From positions 1 to 64,000 of the forward strand of contig NZ_CP129966.1 of the NCBI RefSeq assembly GCF_030503595.1: a DNA stretch of 64,000 bases. The letters are read 5' to 3'. Numbering within the stretch: the stretch's first letter is position 1; the number at the start of each line of letters is the position of its first letter. The translations under genes were made by a program, and so were the position numbers. Origin of the DNA: Corynebacterium sp. P4-C1 (lineage in GTDB: Bacteria; Actinomycetota; Actinomycetes; Mycobacteriales; Mycobacteriaceae). A model generated the notes under the pieces. That model ran no database searches, had not been told where the DNA came from, and was given only the letters and a program-made list of their open reading frames with translations. Positions 17,745 to 26,279 of this stretch are shown here, piece after piece.

Positions 17745-17921
17745 ATGGCTCAGGAGCAGTTCGCAGGCCCCGAGCACTACACCGAGTTCGACCCGGAGAA
17801 ATTCCTCCGCGACATGAACCTGATCAAGGACATGGGTGCAAAGGACGGAAGCGGCGAAAACAGCGAAAACAGCACGGAAGGTGCAGGCAATGACGCAGCT
17901 GCCGGAGAGCAGAACTCCTAA
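17745..17921 (+). CDS. Small acidic protein (58 aa) overlapping the downstream protease gene
   Basis: ATG at 17745 follows a strong AAGGAGG (17731-17737) and reads 58 codons to TAA at 17919-17921. The product begins MAQEQFAGPEHYTEFDPEKF, continues LRDMNLIKDMGAKDGSGEN and ends in a Gly/Asn/Ser/Glu tail. It is soluble and strongly acidic with no Cys. It lies 30 nt after thrC, and its last 32 nt overlap the start of the trypsin-like protease in another frame, so the two are probably co-translated. The excellent Shine-Dalgarno and the tight packing are the case for a real gene; function unknown. Confidence 0.65.
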   Translation: MAQEQFAGPEHYTEFDPEKFLRDMNLIKDMGAKDGSGENSENSTEGAGNDAAAGEQNS

Positions 17922-18945
17922 AGGCAGCTCGCCGGAGGTGTTCAAACCCTACACCGGAATGGACCCGCGGCAGCGGCAGCTTGAAGCCCAGGGGCACGGA
18001 CGGGGCGGGGACGGCTCCGCCGCAGGGACGACGTTGTGGGTTGCGCTAGCGGTCACCATGACGTTCCTCGTGGTGTCTGTGGCATGGCTGGGTGTGACGA
18101 CGGCCCAGGACCCGACGCCCACGGCGCAGGAGCGCCAGGAGCGGGAGCAGGTGCAGCGGCCCGGTGAAGAGCCGGCGGGGGAGTCGGCGGATCCGCCGAA
18201 AGGCTTCTTGGTGACATCACCGAAATTCGCGTTATGGGCGCCGGGCACGAAGATCCAGTCGACGGACCATTACCCGCAGCCGGGCGAATCCTTCACCGCG
18301 CAGTCTTGCACCGTCGCGTTCAGCTTCAGCGGCCCCGACGAGCGCAACTACGCCGTCACCGCCGGGCACTGCGGCAAGGAAGGAGACCTAGTGTGGCCGA
18401 CGACGGCGTCGACCGCCGAAGACTACTCGCGCGAGGTCGGCCACTACATCTACTCGGGCCTCTACAGCGAGGAGGTGGGAGAGACCGGCGACATCGACGT
18501 GGGCATCATCGAGATCACCGACCCCGACCGCTACATGGATCTCGTGGGCAAGCCGATCGAGACAGCGCTGTATCCCGGGGATATTGAAACCGGGGAGAAA
18601 ATCTGCAAGACGGGCGCCACGACAGGCTTCACCTGCGGTGTATTTGAAGCGGCTAACCGCAGCCAGATCATCCGCACAGATACGCAGGTGGAGCGGGAAA
18701 CCTACGGCGATATCGCCCACGTGTGTGCCCTGCCGGGGGATTCCGGCGGACCGGTGTTCTACCTCATCGATGGTCGCGCCAGCATCATCGGCGTGGTCTC
18801 CGGGACTGAAGCGGGACGCGCGGACGAATCATGCGACGCAGCCGGGTCGGAGACGAAGATGATGTCCTACTCCAACTACTACCAAGTCATACAGGTCATC
18901 GACCGGGTGGTTCCGGGAGTCGATTGGGTGGGGCAGACCTGGTAG
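17890..18945 (+). CDS. Membrane-anchored trypsin-like serine protease (S1 family)
   Basis: A protein of about 351 aa. A short cytoplasmic tail is followed by a TM helix (TLWVALAVTMTFLVVSVAWL, about residues 50-70), an acidic Gln/Glu linker, and an S1 domain. The catalytic triad is visible as His in YAVTAGHCGKEG, Asp in TGDIDVGIIEI and Ser in CALPGDSGGPVFY. Four Cys could form two disulfides. This topology places the protease domain outside the membrane. Start at the ATG at 17890, overlapping the 58-aa ORF by 32 nt; the longer frame to 17836 is less likely. Substrate unknown. Confidence 0.87.
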   Translation: MTQLPESRTPKGSSPEVFKPYTGMDPRQRQLEAQGHGRGGDGSAAGTTLWVALAVTMTFLVVSVAWLGVTTAQDPTPTAQERQEREQVQRPGEEPAGESADPPKGFLVTSPKFALWAPGTKIQSTDHYPQPGESFTAQSCTVAFSFSGPDERNYAVTAGHCGKEGDLVWPTTASTAEDYSREVGHYIYSGLYSEEVGETGDIDVGIIEITDPDRYMDLVGKPIETALYPGDIETGEKICKTGATTGFTCGVFEAANRSQIIRTDTQVERETYGDIAHVCALPGDSGGPVFYLIDGRASIIGVVSGTEAGRADESCDAAGSETKMMSYSNYYQVIQVIDRVVPGVDWVGQTW

Positions 18946-18967
18946 GCGTCGATTAGCGCCAGCTCGC

Positions 18968-19798
18968 TTAGAAGACCGGGTCGTCGGTCCACACGTCCGC
19001 TTTTCCGCGCGCCTTGACCAGGCGGTGGACCTTCTCCGACGAATGGGTGTAGAAGCGGATCTCCTGCACCGTGCGCGGACGGCGCACGTCGTGCCACGTC
19101 TCGTGGATGCGCGCGGCTTCCTCCTCGTTGTCGACGTACCACGTCATGGAAACGTAATTCGTGTTGCCGTAGGCCGGATTGTTGGCGAAGTCGATGGTGT
19201 CCGCCCCGCCTTCTAGAGCGACGTTGAGCATGCGCTCGAAAGTCTCGCCCGGCATCGTGGTGTAGCAGTAGCCGTTGAACGTCACGCGCACATTATCGGG
19301 CGTGGTCAGGGCCATTGAATCGACGCAGTTCTGCTCGAGCAGGCGGCTGATATGGCCAGTGAATTCCGGCATGTCGGCCAGCGCTCCCTCCGTGATGTTG
19401 CCGGTCACCGCAACGCCCGTGTACGTGCGCGCCGTTTCTGCATCCGCGATGTAGTGCGTGCGTATCGACGACCGCACCTGCTCCTCACTCGTCTCCGGCG
19501 GGGCCGGCTTCGGCGGGCGGGACACGCTCGGTTGGCCGTCCGACCCCGTCACCGTGGTCACCGTCGGAATGTCGTGCGGGAACGGCCGAGTGGTGCCCGT
19601 CGCGGAAGCTCCGTCCGCCGTGCTTTCCTGCGCGCTCGACTCGTAGTTGACCAGTCCGACTGTGAGAACAACGCACACGAGCAGCAGCGCACCGAAACCG
19701 ACGATGAACGCCGCCGACGGAATCCGGCTCATGGGATGCTCCGGGGTTGTCTTGTCCCCGTCCCCGGTGCTGCTGCTCGTGGTCGCCTTCGTGCTCAT
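18968..19798 (-). CDS. Membrane-anchored extracytoplasmic protein of unknown function
   Basis: A 276-aa protein: charged Ser/Thr-rich cytoplasmic start, one TM helix (AAFIVGFGALLLVCVVLTVGLV, about residues 30-52), a Thr/Pro-rich stalk and a C-terminal domain of about 160 residues containing two Cys (LEQNCVDSMA and FNGYCYTTM) that could form a disulfide. No recognisable family. It is convergent with the trypsin-like protease, and both share the short-tail/TM/stalk/domain design. The ATG at 19798 is preferred over an in-frame start at 19828 because the latter only adds an unsupported extension. Confidence 0.75.
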   Translation of the reverse strand: MSTKATTSSSTGDGDKTTPEHPMSRIPSAAFIVGFGALLLVCVVLTVGLVNYESSAQESTADGASATGTTRPFPHDIPTVTTVTGSDGQPSVSRPPKPAPPETSEEQVRSSIRTHYIADAETARTYTGVAVTGNITEGALADMPEFTGHISRLLEQNCVDSMALTTPDNVRVTFNGYCYTTMPGETFERMLNVALEGGADTIDFANNPAYGNTNYVSMTWYVDNEEEAARIHETWHDVRRPRTVQEIRFYTHSSEKVHRLVKARGKADVWTDDPVF

Positions 19799-19888
19799 AA
19801 TGCACCTGATGCTAGTCCACCCCGGCACCCGAACGGGGACGCGGGACGTAGACTTGGGCGCGAACTTCCCGAGCAGAAAGGTGCGTTC

Positions 19889-20413
19889 ATGCCCATCCCC
19901 GAATTCATCGTGGAGACCCGCAAGAAGATCGGCACGGACCTGATGTGGATCCCTGCGGTGACGGCCGTGGTGCTGCGTGATTCCACCGACGATTCACCGT
20001 GGGCGGTGCCCGAAGTGCTGCTGGTCAAACGCGCCGACAATGGTGAGTGGACTCCCGTGACCGGCATCTGCGACCCAGGTGAGGAACCCCACCACGCTGC
20101 CGTGCGCGAGGTAGCGGAGGAGACTGGGATCAACGCGACGGCCGCGGCCCTGCTCGGTGTCGGCGCCGTCGGTCCCGTCGTGCACGCCAACGGCGACAAC
20201 GCGACCTACATGTCGGTAGCTATCCGCCTGGAAGCCGACGACCCCGCGGCCCAGCCCGTCGTCGGCGACGACGAGAACACAGAGACCGGTTGGTTCTCCA
20301 TCGCCCAGATGCCCGTGACGAACCCGAAATGGCGCCTGGCTATTGCCGATGCTGTTGCCGAGCGGAAGCACCCCGCGAATTTCACCCCGCGCATGGGCTT
20401 CTCGAAGCGGTAA
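19889..20413 (+). CDS. Nudix hydrolase
   Basis: A 174-aa protein with a complete Nudix box: G-x5-E-x7-R-E-V-x-E-E-x-G-I, read from GICDPGEEPHHAAVREVAEE through TGI, which binds the catalytic metals for hydrolysis of nucleoside-diphosphate-linked substrates. The substrate is not identifiable from sequence. Start is the ATG at 19889 with AGAAAGG 6 nt upstream; a TAGACT element lies about 35 nt upstream. Its neighbours are unrelated in function. Confidence 0.9.
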   Translation: MPIPEFIVETRKKIGTDLMWIPAVTAVVLRDSTDDSPWAVPEVLLVKRADNGEWTPVTGICDPGEEPHHAAVREVAEETGINATAAALLGVGAVGPVVHANGDNATYMSVAIRLEADDPAAQPVVGDDENTETGWFSIAQMPVTNPKWRLAIADAVAERKHPANFTPRMGFSKR

Positions 20414-20449
20414 AGCGGTAGCGCGGTACAGCGTGAGAGGATCTCCGGC

Positions 20450-21058
20450 ATGGCAATCGAAGAGGGCATCCGCTTCGGCATCGACGTCAGCGAGCACCAG
20501 GACGGGCTGAGCCTCGTCGACGCGGCGGCGGAAGGCATCGAGTTCGTCGTCGTGCGCACCACCGACGGCACCTACCGGGACCGCACCTACGCCTCGCACG
20601 TCGACGACGCGCGCCGCGCCGGGCTGCCGGTGGAGGCCTACCACTACCTGCGCAACCCGTCGGAAGGGACCACCGTGGTTGAACAGGTCGAAGCCGCCTG
20701 CGCGGTGATGGGGGAGAGGATCCACCCCATCTGGCTCGACTGCGAAACTCCCGCCGGACTGGGCATCCGCCATGTGCGCGAAGCCCGCGAGCATTTCATG
20801 GCGCGCGGAGTGCCCGTCGCCGGGATCTACACCTACCCGCGCTACTGGCGGTGGCGGATGCTGGGCGCCGCGACGGCGGAGTTCGGAGCCGTGTGGGTGG
20901 CGCAGTACGGCGCGGACGAACCGGGGCTGCCGCGGGAGATCTTCCCGGGTGGGTGGCCGGGGGACATCGGCAAGCAGCTGCCGCTGATGTGGCAGTACGG
21001 TTCGCGCGGCACGGTGGCCGGACACGAGGTGGACGTCAACGCGCGGCGCGGCGCGTGA
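20450..21058 (+). CDS. Glycoside hydrolase family 25 (lysozyme-like) protein without signal peptide
   Basis: A 202-aa GH25 domain: FGIDVSEHQDGLSL (N-terminal catalytic Asp), VVVRTTDGTYRD, YHYLRNP, PIWLDCETP (the D-x-E pair) and WQYGSRGTVAGHEVDVNARRG at the C-terminus, where GH25 enzymes typically have W-Q-Y-...-D-x-N. The family cleaves the MurNAc-GlcNAc beta-1,4 bond. No signal peptide, TM or wall-binding repeats, so export would need a holin-like or non-classical route, or it may act elsewhere. GAGAGG is 9 nt before the ATG. Its 3' end overlaps the convergent CPBP gene by 23 nt. Confidence 0.87.
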   Translation: MAIEEGIRFGIDVSEHQDGLSLVDAAAEGIEFVVVRTTDGTYRDRTYASHVDDARRAGLPVEAYHYLRNPSEGTTVVEQVEAACAVMGERIHPIWLDCETPAGLGIRHVREAREHFMARGVPVAGIYTYPRYWRWRMLGAATAEFGAVWVAQYGADEPGLPREIFPGGWPGDIGKQLPLMWQYGSRGTVAGHEVDVNARRGA

Positions 21059-21923
21059 CTAGAAGGTACGCGCCCGCTGTCGCAGCCACCGTTGCGAGGA
21101 CGGAGATCATCGCATCGGTGACCGACATCGCCCCCAGATTCACCCCGTCCACGTTGAAAGCATCCGGGGCGTAGGCGAAGGAATTACCGACCGCGTGCAC
21201 CGCGATCGCCGCCTCGAGCCCGCCCGTGGAGTAGGTGAGAAACGACGCGCACAGCGCGAAGGCCGCCACACTGACCATGCCCTGCCAGCCGTAATGGTGG
21301 CCGGAGAGGAAGAACAGCAGCGGCAGCGCGTACGCCACCGGAGCCCACCGGAACCACTGGCCAGTGACTTGGACGAGGGAGCCGCGGAAAAACAGCTCCT
21401 CCGATATGGACTGCAGCGGCGCGAGCAGCAAGATCACTGCCAAGGCAGCGAAATTGAGCGGGGTCAAGGTGGCACTGGAGTGGTCGGCGGAGACGATCTT
21501 GTACACGCCCTCCGCGCCGAGGAAAATCAGCGCCGGGATGAGAGCGGCGAAAAAATGCCGCCAGCGGAAATGCAGATCTGTCGACCACAGCGCCCGCGGG
21601 TTTCGTCCGGTCAGGCGCGCCGCGATGAAGCCGGCCGGAATCGCTGCCACCCAGCCGATGAACGTCACTAGAGCCAGATACGGGTGGTCGGGGGCATCGA
21701 AATCCTCGAAAGCACTTATCTCCGGGTGCGCAACCTGCTCGAATAAGTAGAACAACCCAGTAGCGGCAGCGGTGAGCCCGATCATGAGCGCAAGGGCGAG
21801 AATGAGCTCTAACAGCGGCCGCCACCACGGCGGCCTGGGCGGTGTTGCGCCCGCAGGCGGAACCGATGTTTCAGCGGGTCGCGGAAGGCGGTGAATCCGG
21901 CCGAGAAGATGGTAGGCGCTCAT
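21036..21923 (-). CDS. CPBP-family intramembrane glutamic protease
   Basis: A 295-aa polytopic membrane protein of the CAAX-protease/bacteriocin-processing (ABI) family. The catalytic motif EELFFRG lies near residue 172 in a membrane helix, with a downstream FFLSGHHYG and a third conserved His (VHAVGNSFAYA). The cytoplasmic N-terminus is Pro-rich. The 3' end overlaps the GH25 gene in antisense. TATTGT ends 6 nt before the ATG, suggesting a leaderless promoter. Substrate unknown. Confidence 0.88.
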   Translation of the reverse strand: MSAYHLLGRIHRLPRPAETSVPPAGATPPRPPWWRPLLELILALALMIGLTAAATGLFYLFEQVAHPEISAFEDFDAPDHPYLALVTFIGWVAAIPAGFIAARLTGRNPRALWSTDLHFRWRHFFAALIPALIFLGAEGVYKIVSADHSSATLTPLNFAALAVILLLAPLQSISEELFFRGSLVQVTGQWFRWAPVAYALPLLFFLSGHHYGWQGMVSVAAFALCASFLTYSTGGLEAAIAVHAVGNSFAYAPDAFNVDGVNLGAMSVTDAMISVLATVAATAGAYLLVTRRAAR

Positions 21924-22015
21924 AATTGAACAATATCAGCGTGCCAGTAAGGGGCTATTTGTTGATGGGTTCGACGCGGCGGCCATTCTCGCCGGCCGGC
22001 GTGCAAGCAGCCAAG

Positions 22016-22042
22016 AAAAACCGGCATCCTTGCGGATGCCGG
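22016..22042 (-). terminator. Rho-independent terminator for the Pro/Gly-rich membrane protein gene
   Basis: CCGGCATCC-TTGC-GGATGCCGG forms a 9-bp stem at 22021-22042. On the minus strand it is followed by TTTTTC. It lies 21 nt past the stop of the gene ending at 22063. Confidence 0.85.
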
Positions 22043-22062
22043 CGTAGAAAAGCTGGGGCTAT

Positions 22063-23004
22063 TTAGCGGCCGTACTGCTGGTACGGATTGCCGCCCGGGC
22101 GGGGCTGACCTTGACCGTGCGGCGGGAACGGCTGGCCGCCCTGCGGGCCGTGCTGACCCTGCGGGCCGTGCTGACCCTGCGGGCCCGGCTGGAAGCCCTG
22201 CTGCGGCGGTGCGAGCCCCGGTGCGCCCGGGCCGGTGGGCGCAGCCGGCTTGTTGGCGGAACCCGGAGTGCCGCCGATCAAGGTGATCACGTACACGGCA
22301 ATGGCCGCGACGGCGACGAGCAGCCACAACCAGAACCCGACGGACAGGGAAGCAGAGCCCATGTCCTCCATTTCGGACTTGGCGTTAGCGCGGTTGATCA
22401 CGGCGAGGATCAGATTGATCACCTGGAAAAGAGCCGCGACAAGACCCGCGATGGCCATGAAGCGGTCCTTCTTGAAGAAGCCCAAGACGGCAGCGGCGAG
22501 GTAGCCGATCAGCGTGATCACGGTCAGCGAGATCAGCAGGGCAGCCCACTGCTTCACGTCGGAGCTGGAGAGAAACTCGGACTCGGCCTCTTTGGCGAAT
22601 TCACCAAGATCATCGCTCTTGAATTTGGCGCGGGCCCACCAGTTCACGGTCGCGGTGAAGTCGATGAGGAAATCTTCGGGGTTGATCCCGAGGCTCCCGG
22701 CACTGTCGCCGAGCTCGTTCTCAATGGACTCGCGCTGGGCGTCGAGGTCCGGGCGAATCGTGACGAACGGCAGGAAGCTACCAATCAGGGTGAGCAGGAA
22801 CATGCCGATCGAGGCCCACGTCGGCCAAGACGGCAGTGACGAGGCCTTCGTTCCTGTCGCTCCTGTGGGGCCGCCGGGCTGCGGCCGCCCCTGGGGGCCG
22901 GGGCCGTTCTGCGGGCCGGGACCGTTGGGTGTGCGCGGAGCCTGGTTGCCCCATTGCTGCGGGGCGGGGCCGTTCTGCGGGCCGGGCATGTTCGGAGTAG
23001 TCAT
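22063..23004 (-). CDS. Pro/Gly/Gln-rich multi-pass membrane protein, unknown function
   Basis: A 313-aa protein. A Pro/Gly/Asn/Gln-rich N-terminal tail (about residues 1-50, PGPQNGPAPQQWGN type) precedes a hydrophobic core with about four TM helices: SIGMFLLTLIGSFLPFV, ALLISLTVITLIGYLAAAVLG, FMAIAGLVAALFQVINLILAVI and FWLWLLVAVAAIAVYVITL. The C-terminal tail contains tandem GPQGQH units. Between TM1 and TM2 is an acidic extracytoplasmic loop of about 75 residues. The architecture resembles many actinobacterial Pro-rich membrane proteins, none with a clear role. A strong terminator follows. Confidence 0.78.
   Translation of the reverse strand: MTTPNMPGPQNGPAPQQWGNQAPRTPNGPGPQNGPGPQGRPQPGGPTGATGTKASSLPSWPTWASIGMFLLTLIGSFLPFVTIRPDLDAQRESIENELGDSAGSLGINPEDFLIDFTATVNWWARAKFKSDDLGEFAKEAESEFLSSSDVKQWAALLISLTVITLIGYLAAAVLGFFKKDRFMAIAGLVAALFQVINLILAVINRANAKSEMEDMGSASLSVGFWLWLLVAVAAIAVYVITLIGGTPGSANKPAAPTGPGAPGLAPPQQGFQPGPQGQHGPQGQHGPQGGQPFPPHGQGQPRPGGNPYQQYGR
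22141..22186 (+). repeat. Tandem 18-bp repeat encoding GPQGQH units
   Basis: The unit CTGCGGGCCGTGCTGACC occurs at 22141-22158 and 22159-22176, with a partial third copy at 22177-22186. On the minus strand it encodes collagen-like GPQGQH repeats in the C-terminal tail of the membrane protein. Copy number may vary between strains. Confidence 0.85.
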
Positions 23005-23130
23005 TATCGCCTTCTTCGAGCAGTTTTGCGGACGGCACCAATATATATGGGCTGCGGCACGTTCGCCGGAGAACGGACCAATCAGCCGCAGAAGAACCGC
23101 AGTGGGCGCACCCGCGGCCGAGGTGCCCCG

Positions 23131-24066
23131 CTAGGCACGCTGACGGCGGCACTCCACGACCCAGGAAAGGAAGCGGCTCGAGCACAACGACCAGTGAATG
23201 ATGAGCAGCAGCGGGATGCTCAGCGACACCACGTCGAGCCAGTGTGAACCGTTGACGAGCGCGAGCTGGTGGCCGCCCATGCTGATCGTCCCCGGCGGGA
23301 AGGTGCACGCCCACCAAGCGGGGGAGTAGTCGACCCAGCGGGCGACGTTGGGGTAGAAGGTGAACATCGCGAACAGCGCCAGAGGGATGGCAATGCCAAG
23401 CGCGATGAGGCCGTAGAAAATCGAGATTGGGCCGGGGTAGAGAATCTGCATGGCCGTGGTGGACTGGCCGACCACGCCCAGAGGCACCCAGGCGGTCGCG
23501 GAGTTGGGACCCCGGAGATCCACTTGGCGGTGCCAGGCGGCCCAGTACACGCGGATGAACACCGGCACGGCCGTGAGGATCGACATGGCGAAGAAGACGG
23601 TGCCCATGATGTGGTACATCTCCCCGTAATCGCGGGCGAGCCAGCCGGCCACGGACGCCGAAATCATCGGTCCGACCAGTGGCAAGCCCCAAGTGAAGCG
23701 GGGGGTGCCGTCGAAACGCGTGAGCTGGATTGCCCAGGTGACCACCGTAACGGGAGCGCCGATCCAGAACCCGATCAGGCGGAAAACGCCCTCGCCAGTC
23801 AGGCCGGACAATGCGGCGCCGAGTGCGAGAATTCCGATGAAGAACATCGACCACTCCGCCATGGTCGTCCGTTCGAAGCTCGGGTGACGGTAGCGGGCGA
23901 AGCCGACGACCAACGCGACCAGAATCACGCAGGCAATGGCGGCGAATATGCCCGCGGCCACCATCATGTGCTTTTCGACGAGTAGACGGGCGACGATCGA
24001 CGTGCCCATGAGGCTGCCGCCCCACGCAGGGCCGGGCGGGGGCAGTTCGCGGAACTTATCAGTCAC
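23131..24066 (-). CDS. TDT/SLAC1-family transporter (TehA-like)
   Basis: A 311-aa protein with about ten TM helices of the tellurite-resistance/dicarboxylate transporter superfamily. Family marks are the N-terminal PPGPAWGGSLMGTSI and the internal repeat FPPGTISMGGHQLALVNG, plus YPGPISIFYG. Substrates in this family include malate, anions and tellurite; nothing here decides between them. Start is the GTG at 24066; TACCAT ends 7 nt upstream with no Shine-Dalgarno, so a leaderless transcript is likely. Confidence 0.85.
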   Translation of the reverse strand: MTDKFRELPPPGPAWGGSLMGTSIVARLLVEKHMMVAAGIFAAIACVILVALVVGFARYRHPSFERTTMAEWSMFFIGILALGAALSGLTGEGVFRLIGFWIGAPVTVVTWAIQLTRFDGTPRFTWGLPLVGPMISASVAGWLARDYGEMYHIMGTVFFAMSILTAVPVFIRVYWAAWHRQVDLRGPNSATAWVPLGVVGQSTTAMQILYPGPISIFYGLIALGIAIPLALFAMFTFYPNVARWVDYSPAWWACTFPPGTISMGGHQLALVNGSHWLDVVSLSIPLLLIIHWSLCSSRFLSWVVECRRQRA

Positions 24067-24105
24067 TCAGCACATGGTAATCACTATTCGCCCCAGAGGA
24101 GAAAC

Positions 24106-24146
24106 GAAAAACCCACGGTGACCGCTAAGGTGCGGGACCGTGGGTT
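24106..24146 (-). terminator. Terminator downstream of glnA1
   Basis: AACCCACGGT (24110-24119) and ACCGTGGGTT (24137-24146) form a 10-bp stem. Read on the minus strand it is followed by TTTTTCG. It starts 12 nt past the glnA1 stop. Confidence 0.9.
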
Positions 24147-24157
24147 GAAACCGTGGT

Positions 24158-25594
24158 TTAAACGTCGAAGTACATTTCGTACTCGAGCGGGGTCGGGCGC
24201 AGGCGCGCCGGGGTGATTTCCTCGTCGTGCTTCAACTTGATGTATGTCTCAATGAGATCCTCGGTGAAGACATCTCCCTCGGTGAGGAATTCGTTGTCCC
24301 CCTCCAGCGCCGCCAGGGACGCCTCGAGAGAGGTCGGAGCCTGCGGGATGGACTTGGCTTCTTCCGGCGGGAGCTCGTAGAGGTCCTTGTCCACCGGCTC
24401 GTGCGGCTCGATGCGGTTCTTCACGCCGTCCAGACCAGCCAGCATCATCGCAGCGAAGCCGAGGTAGGGGTTACCGCTCGGGTCCGGGGCGCGGAACTCG
24501 ATGCGCTTCGCCTTCGGGTTGGAACCCGTGATCGGAATGCGGATCGCGGCGGAACGGTTGCGCTGCGAGTAGACCAAGTTGATCGGGGCCTCGAAGCCCG
24601 GGACCAGGCGGTGGTAGGAGTTCAGCGTTGGGTTGGTGAACGCCAGGACAGCACCTGCGTGGTGGAGGATGCCGCCGATGTAGAAGCGGGCGATATCGGA
24701 CAGACCGCCGTAGCCGGACTCGTCATAGAACAGCGGCTCACCGTCCTTCCAGAGGGACTGGTGGGCGTGCATGCCGGAGCCGTTGTCGCCTGCGATCGGC
24801 TTCGGCATGAAGGTGGCCGTCTTGCCCCATTCCTTCGCGGTGTTCTTGATGATGTACTTGAATGTCTGCAGATCATCAGCCGCGTGGAGCAGGGTGTTGA
24901 ACTTGTAGTTGATCTCCTGCTGGCCGCCGGTGCCCACCTCGTGGTGGAAGCGCTCGATCTCAAAGCCTGCCTGAGCCAGCTTCAGTGTCATGTCGTCGCG
25001 GACATCGAGAGTCTGGTCGTACGGCGGGACTGGGAAGTATCCGCCCTTCAAGCGGGTCTTGTATCCCAAGTTCGGGGTGCCGTCGTGCTCGACCTCGCGG
25101 TCGCGGTTCCACCAACCCTCGATGGAGTCCACCTCGTAGAACGCCTTGTGGGCGTCGGTGGAATAGCGCACCGAGTCGAAGAGGTAGAACTCCGCCTCAG
25201 CGCCAAAGAAGCAGGTATCGGCGATGCCGGTGGATGCCAGGTATTCCTCGGCCTTGAGCGCGACGTTGCGCGGATCGCGGGAGAACGCCTCGTGGGTGAA
25301 CGGGTCGTTGACGAAGAACTTCACATTGAGTGTCTTCGCCTTGCGGAACGGATCGACCGCCGCGGTGGCGAGATCCGGCATGAGGATCATGTCGGACTCG
25401 TCGATGGTGGTGAACCCGCGGATCGACGAACCGTCGAAGGCGAGACCTTCCTCCACAGCGTCCTCGTCGAACATGGATGCTGGGATGCTGAAGTGGTGCT
25501 CAATGCCAGGAACATCGGTGAAGCGGACATCGACAAATTCGATTTCTTCGTCCTTGATGAACCTCATTGTGTCCTGGATATTTTCAAAGCCCAC
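24158..25594 (-). CDS. glnA: Glutamine synthetase type I-beta, main ammonium-assimilating enzyme
   Basis: A 478-aa dodecameric GS that makes glutamine from glutamate, ammonia and ATP. Visible motifs are [75 protein letters not shown] and [11 protein letters not shown]. The adenylylation Tyr is in [14 protein letters not shown], so it can be controlled by GlnE (12.8-15.8 kb). GTG start at 25594 with AAGGAG 9 nt upstream. A TACGAT element about 50 nt upstream could be the -10. No convincing AmtR operator was seen in the upstream region. Confidence 0.96.
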   Translation of the reverse strand: MGFENIQDTMRFIKDEEIEFVDVRFTDVPGIEHHFSIPASMFDEDAVEEGLAFDGSSIRGFTTIDESDMILMPDLATAAVDPFRKAKTLNVKFFVNDPFTHEAFSRDPRNVALKAEEYLASTGIADTCFFGAEAEFYLFDSVRYSTDAHKAFYEVDSIEGWWNRDREVEHDGTPNLGYKTRLKGGYFPVPPYDQTLDVRDDMTLKLAQAGFEIERFHHEVGTGGQQEINYKFNTLLHAADDLQTFKYIIKNTAKEWGKTATFMPKPIAGDNGSGMHAHQSLWKDGEPLFYDESGYGGLSDIARFYIGGILHHAGAVLAFTNPTLNSYHRLVPGFEAPINLVYSQRNRSAAIRIPITGSNPKAKRIEFRAPDPSGNPYLGFAAMMLAGLDGVKNRIEPHEPVDKDLYELPPEEAKSIPQAPTSLEASLAALEGDNEFLTEGDVFTEDLIETYIKLKHDEEITPARLRPTPLEYEMYFDV

Positions 25595-25797
25595 GGTTAA
25601 AAACTCCTTGAGTGCAAATTGGGTGCTCTAACCGATCGTACATGGAAAACCACCGGCTCCGCGGACGACTCCGCGAGTTCGTTCCGCTGCAGGAATGGGA
25701 AGGCAACAAGCGGACTTCGGCGCAGAAAAACCGTGCTCTATCCTTGATCACCATGGGTAATGCGCAGCGTGGCGGCAACGCCGGGAATGGAGAACCG

Positions 25798-26238
25798 ATG
25801 AATGCGGGCGGCTCCGACGAAGACTTCATGGTCGGCCGCTGGCCGGGGGAGCTTCTCGGGCTGCCGGAATCGGGGAGCGGCGCGCTGGCCTCGGTGATGC
25901 GGCGCGCCATCGGGGTGCTGATCGACTGGGTGATCTGTTGGATCATCGCCGCGTTCATTGTGATGAACACCCACGCACTGGGTGGAACCGGCACAGTGAC
26001 ATATCTGCTGTGGCTGGTGATGGGGATCATCAGTGGGTGGCTCTTCGCCCGCACGCCGGGGATGGCGGTGCTGGGGATGGGAGTGGCGCGCGTCGATAAG
26101 CCGGGCGAGCCCGTCGGCTTCTGGCGCGCGGCCGTGCGCACCATCCTTACGGGCTTCGTCTTCCCCGCGGCGATTGTCGACGCCGACGGCCGGGGCATGC
26201 ACGACCGCGCGACCGGAACAGCAGTAATCCGCTCGTAG
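25798..26238 (+). CDS. RDD-family membrane protein
   Basis: About 146 aa: RWPGELLGLPESGSGA, then the RDD start MRRAIGVLIDWVICWIIAAFIV (Arg and Asp flanking TM1), a second TM (VTYLLWLVMGIISGWLFAR), and the DADGRGMHDRATGTAVI end typical of the family. Role unknown. The ATG at 25798 has GGAG 6 nt upstream; an ATG at 25753 is an alternative. It is divergent from glnA1 and convergent with the DUF4191 gene, a conserved corynebacterial arrangement. Confidence 0.85.
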   Translation: MNAGGSDEDFMVGRWPGELLGLPESGSGALASVMRRAIGVLIDWVICWIIAAFIVMNTHALGGTGTVTYLLWLVMGIISGWLFARTPGMAVLGMGVARVDKPGEPVGFWRAAVRTILTGFVFPAAIVDADGRGMHDRATGTAVIRS

Positions 26239-26261
26239 CCGTGACCGGCAGACGAGCGGAT
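26227..26261. terminator. Hairpin between convergent RDD and DUF4191 genes
   Basis: ATCCGCTCGT at 26227-26236 pairs perfectly with ACGAGCGGAT at 26252-26261 (15-nt loop). It overlaps the RDD stop codon. No U-tract on either strand, so termination is inferred from position and stem strength only. Confidence 0.5.
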
Positions 26262-26279
26262 ATGCGGGATCGTTGAGCT

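Noticed and set aside
16308..17945. 545-aa open frame antisense to thrC
   Set aside because: Shadow of a full-length enzyme with all active-site motifs on the other strand.
25595..25797. AmtR operator upstream of glnA1
   Set aside because: No sequence close to the CTAT-N6-ATAG type consensus was found.
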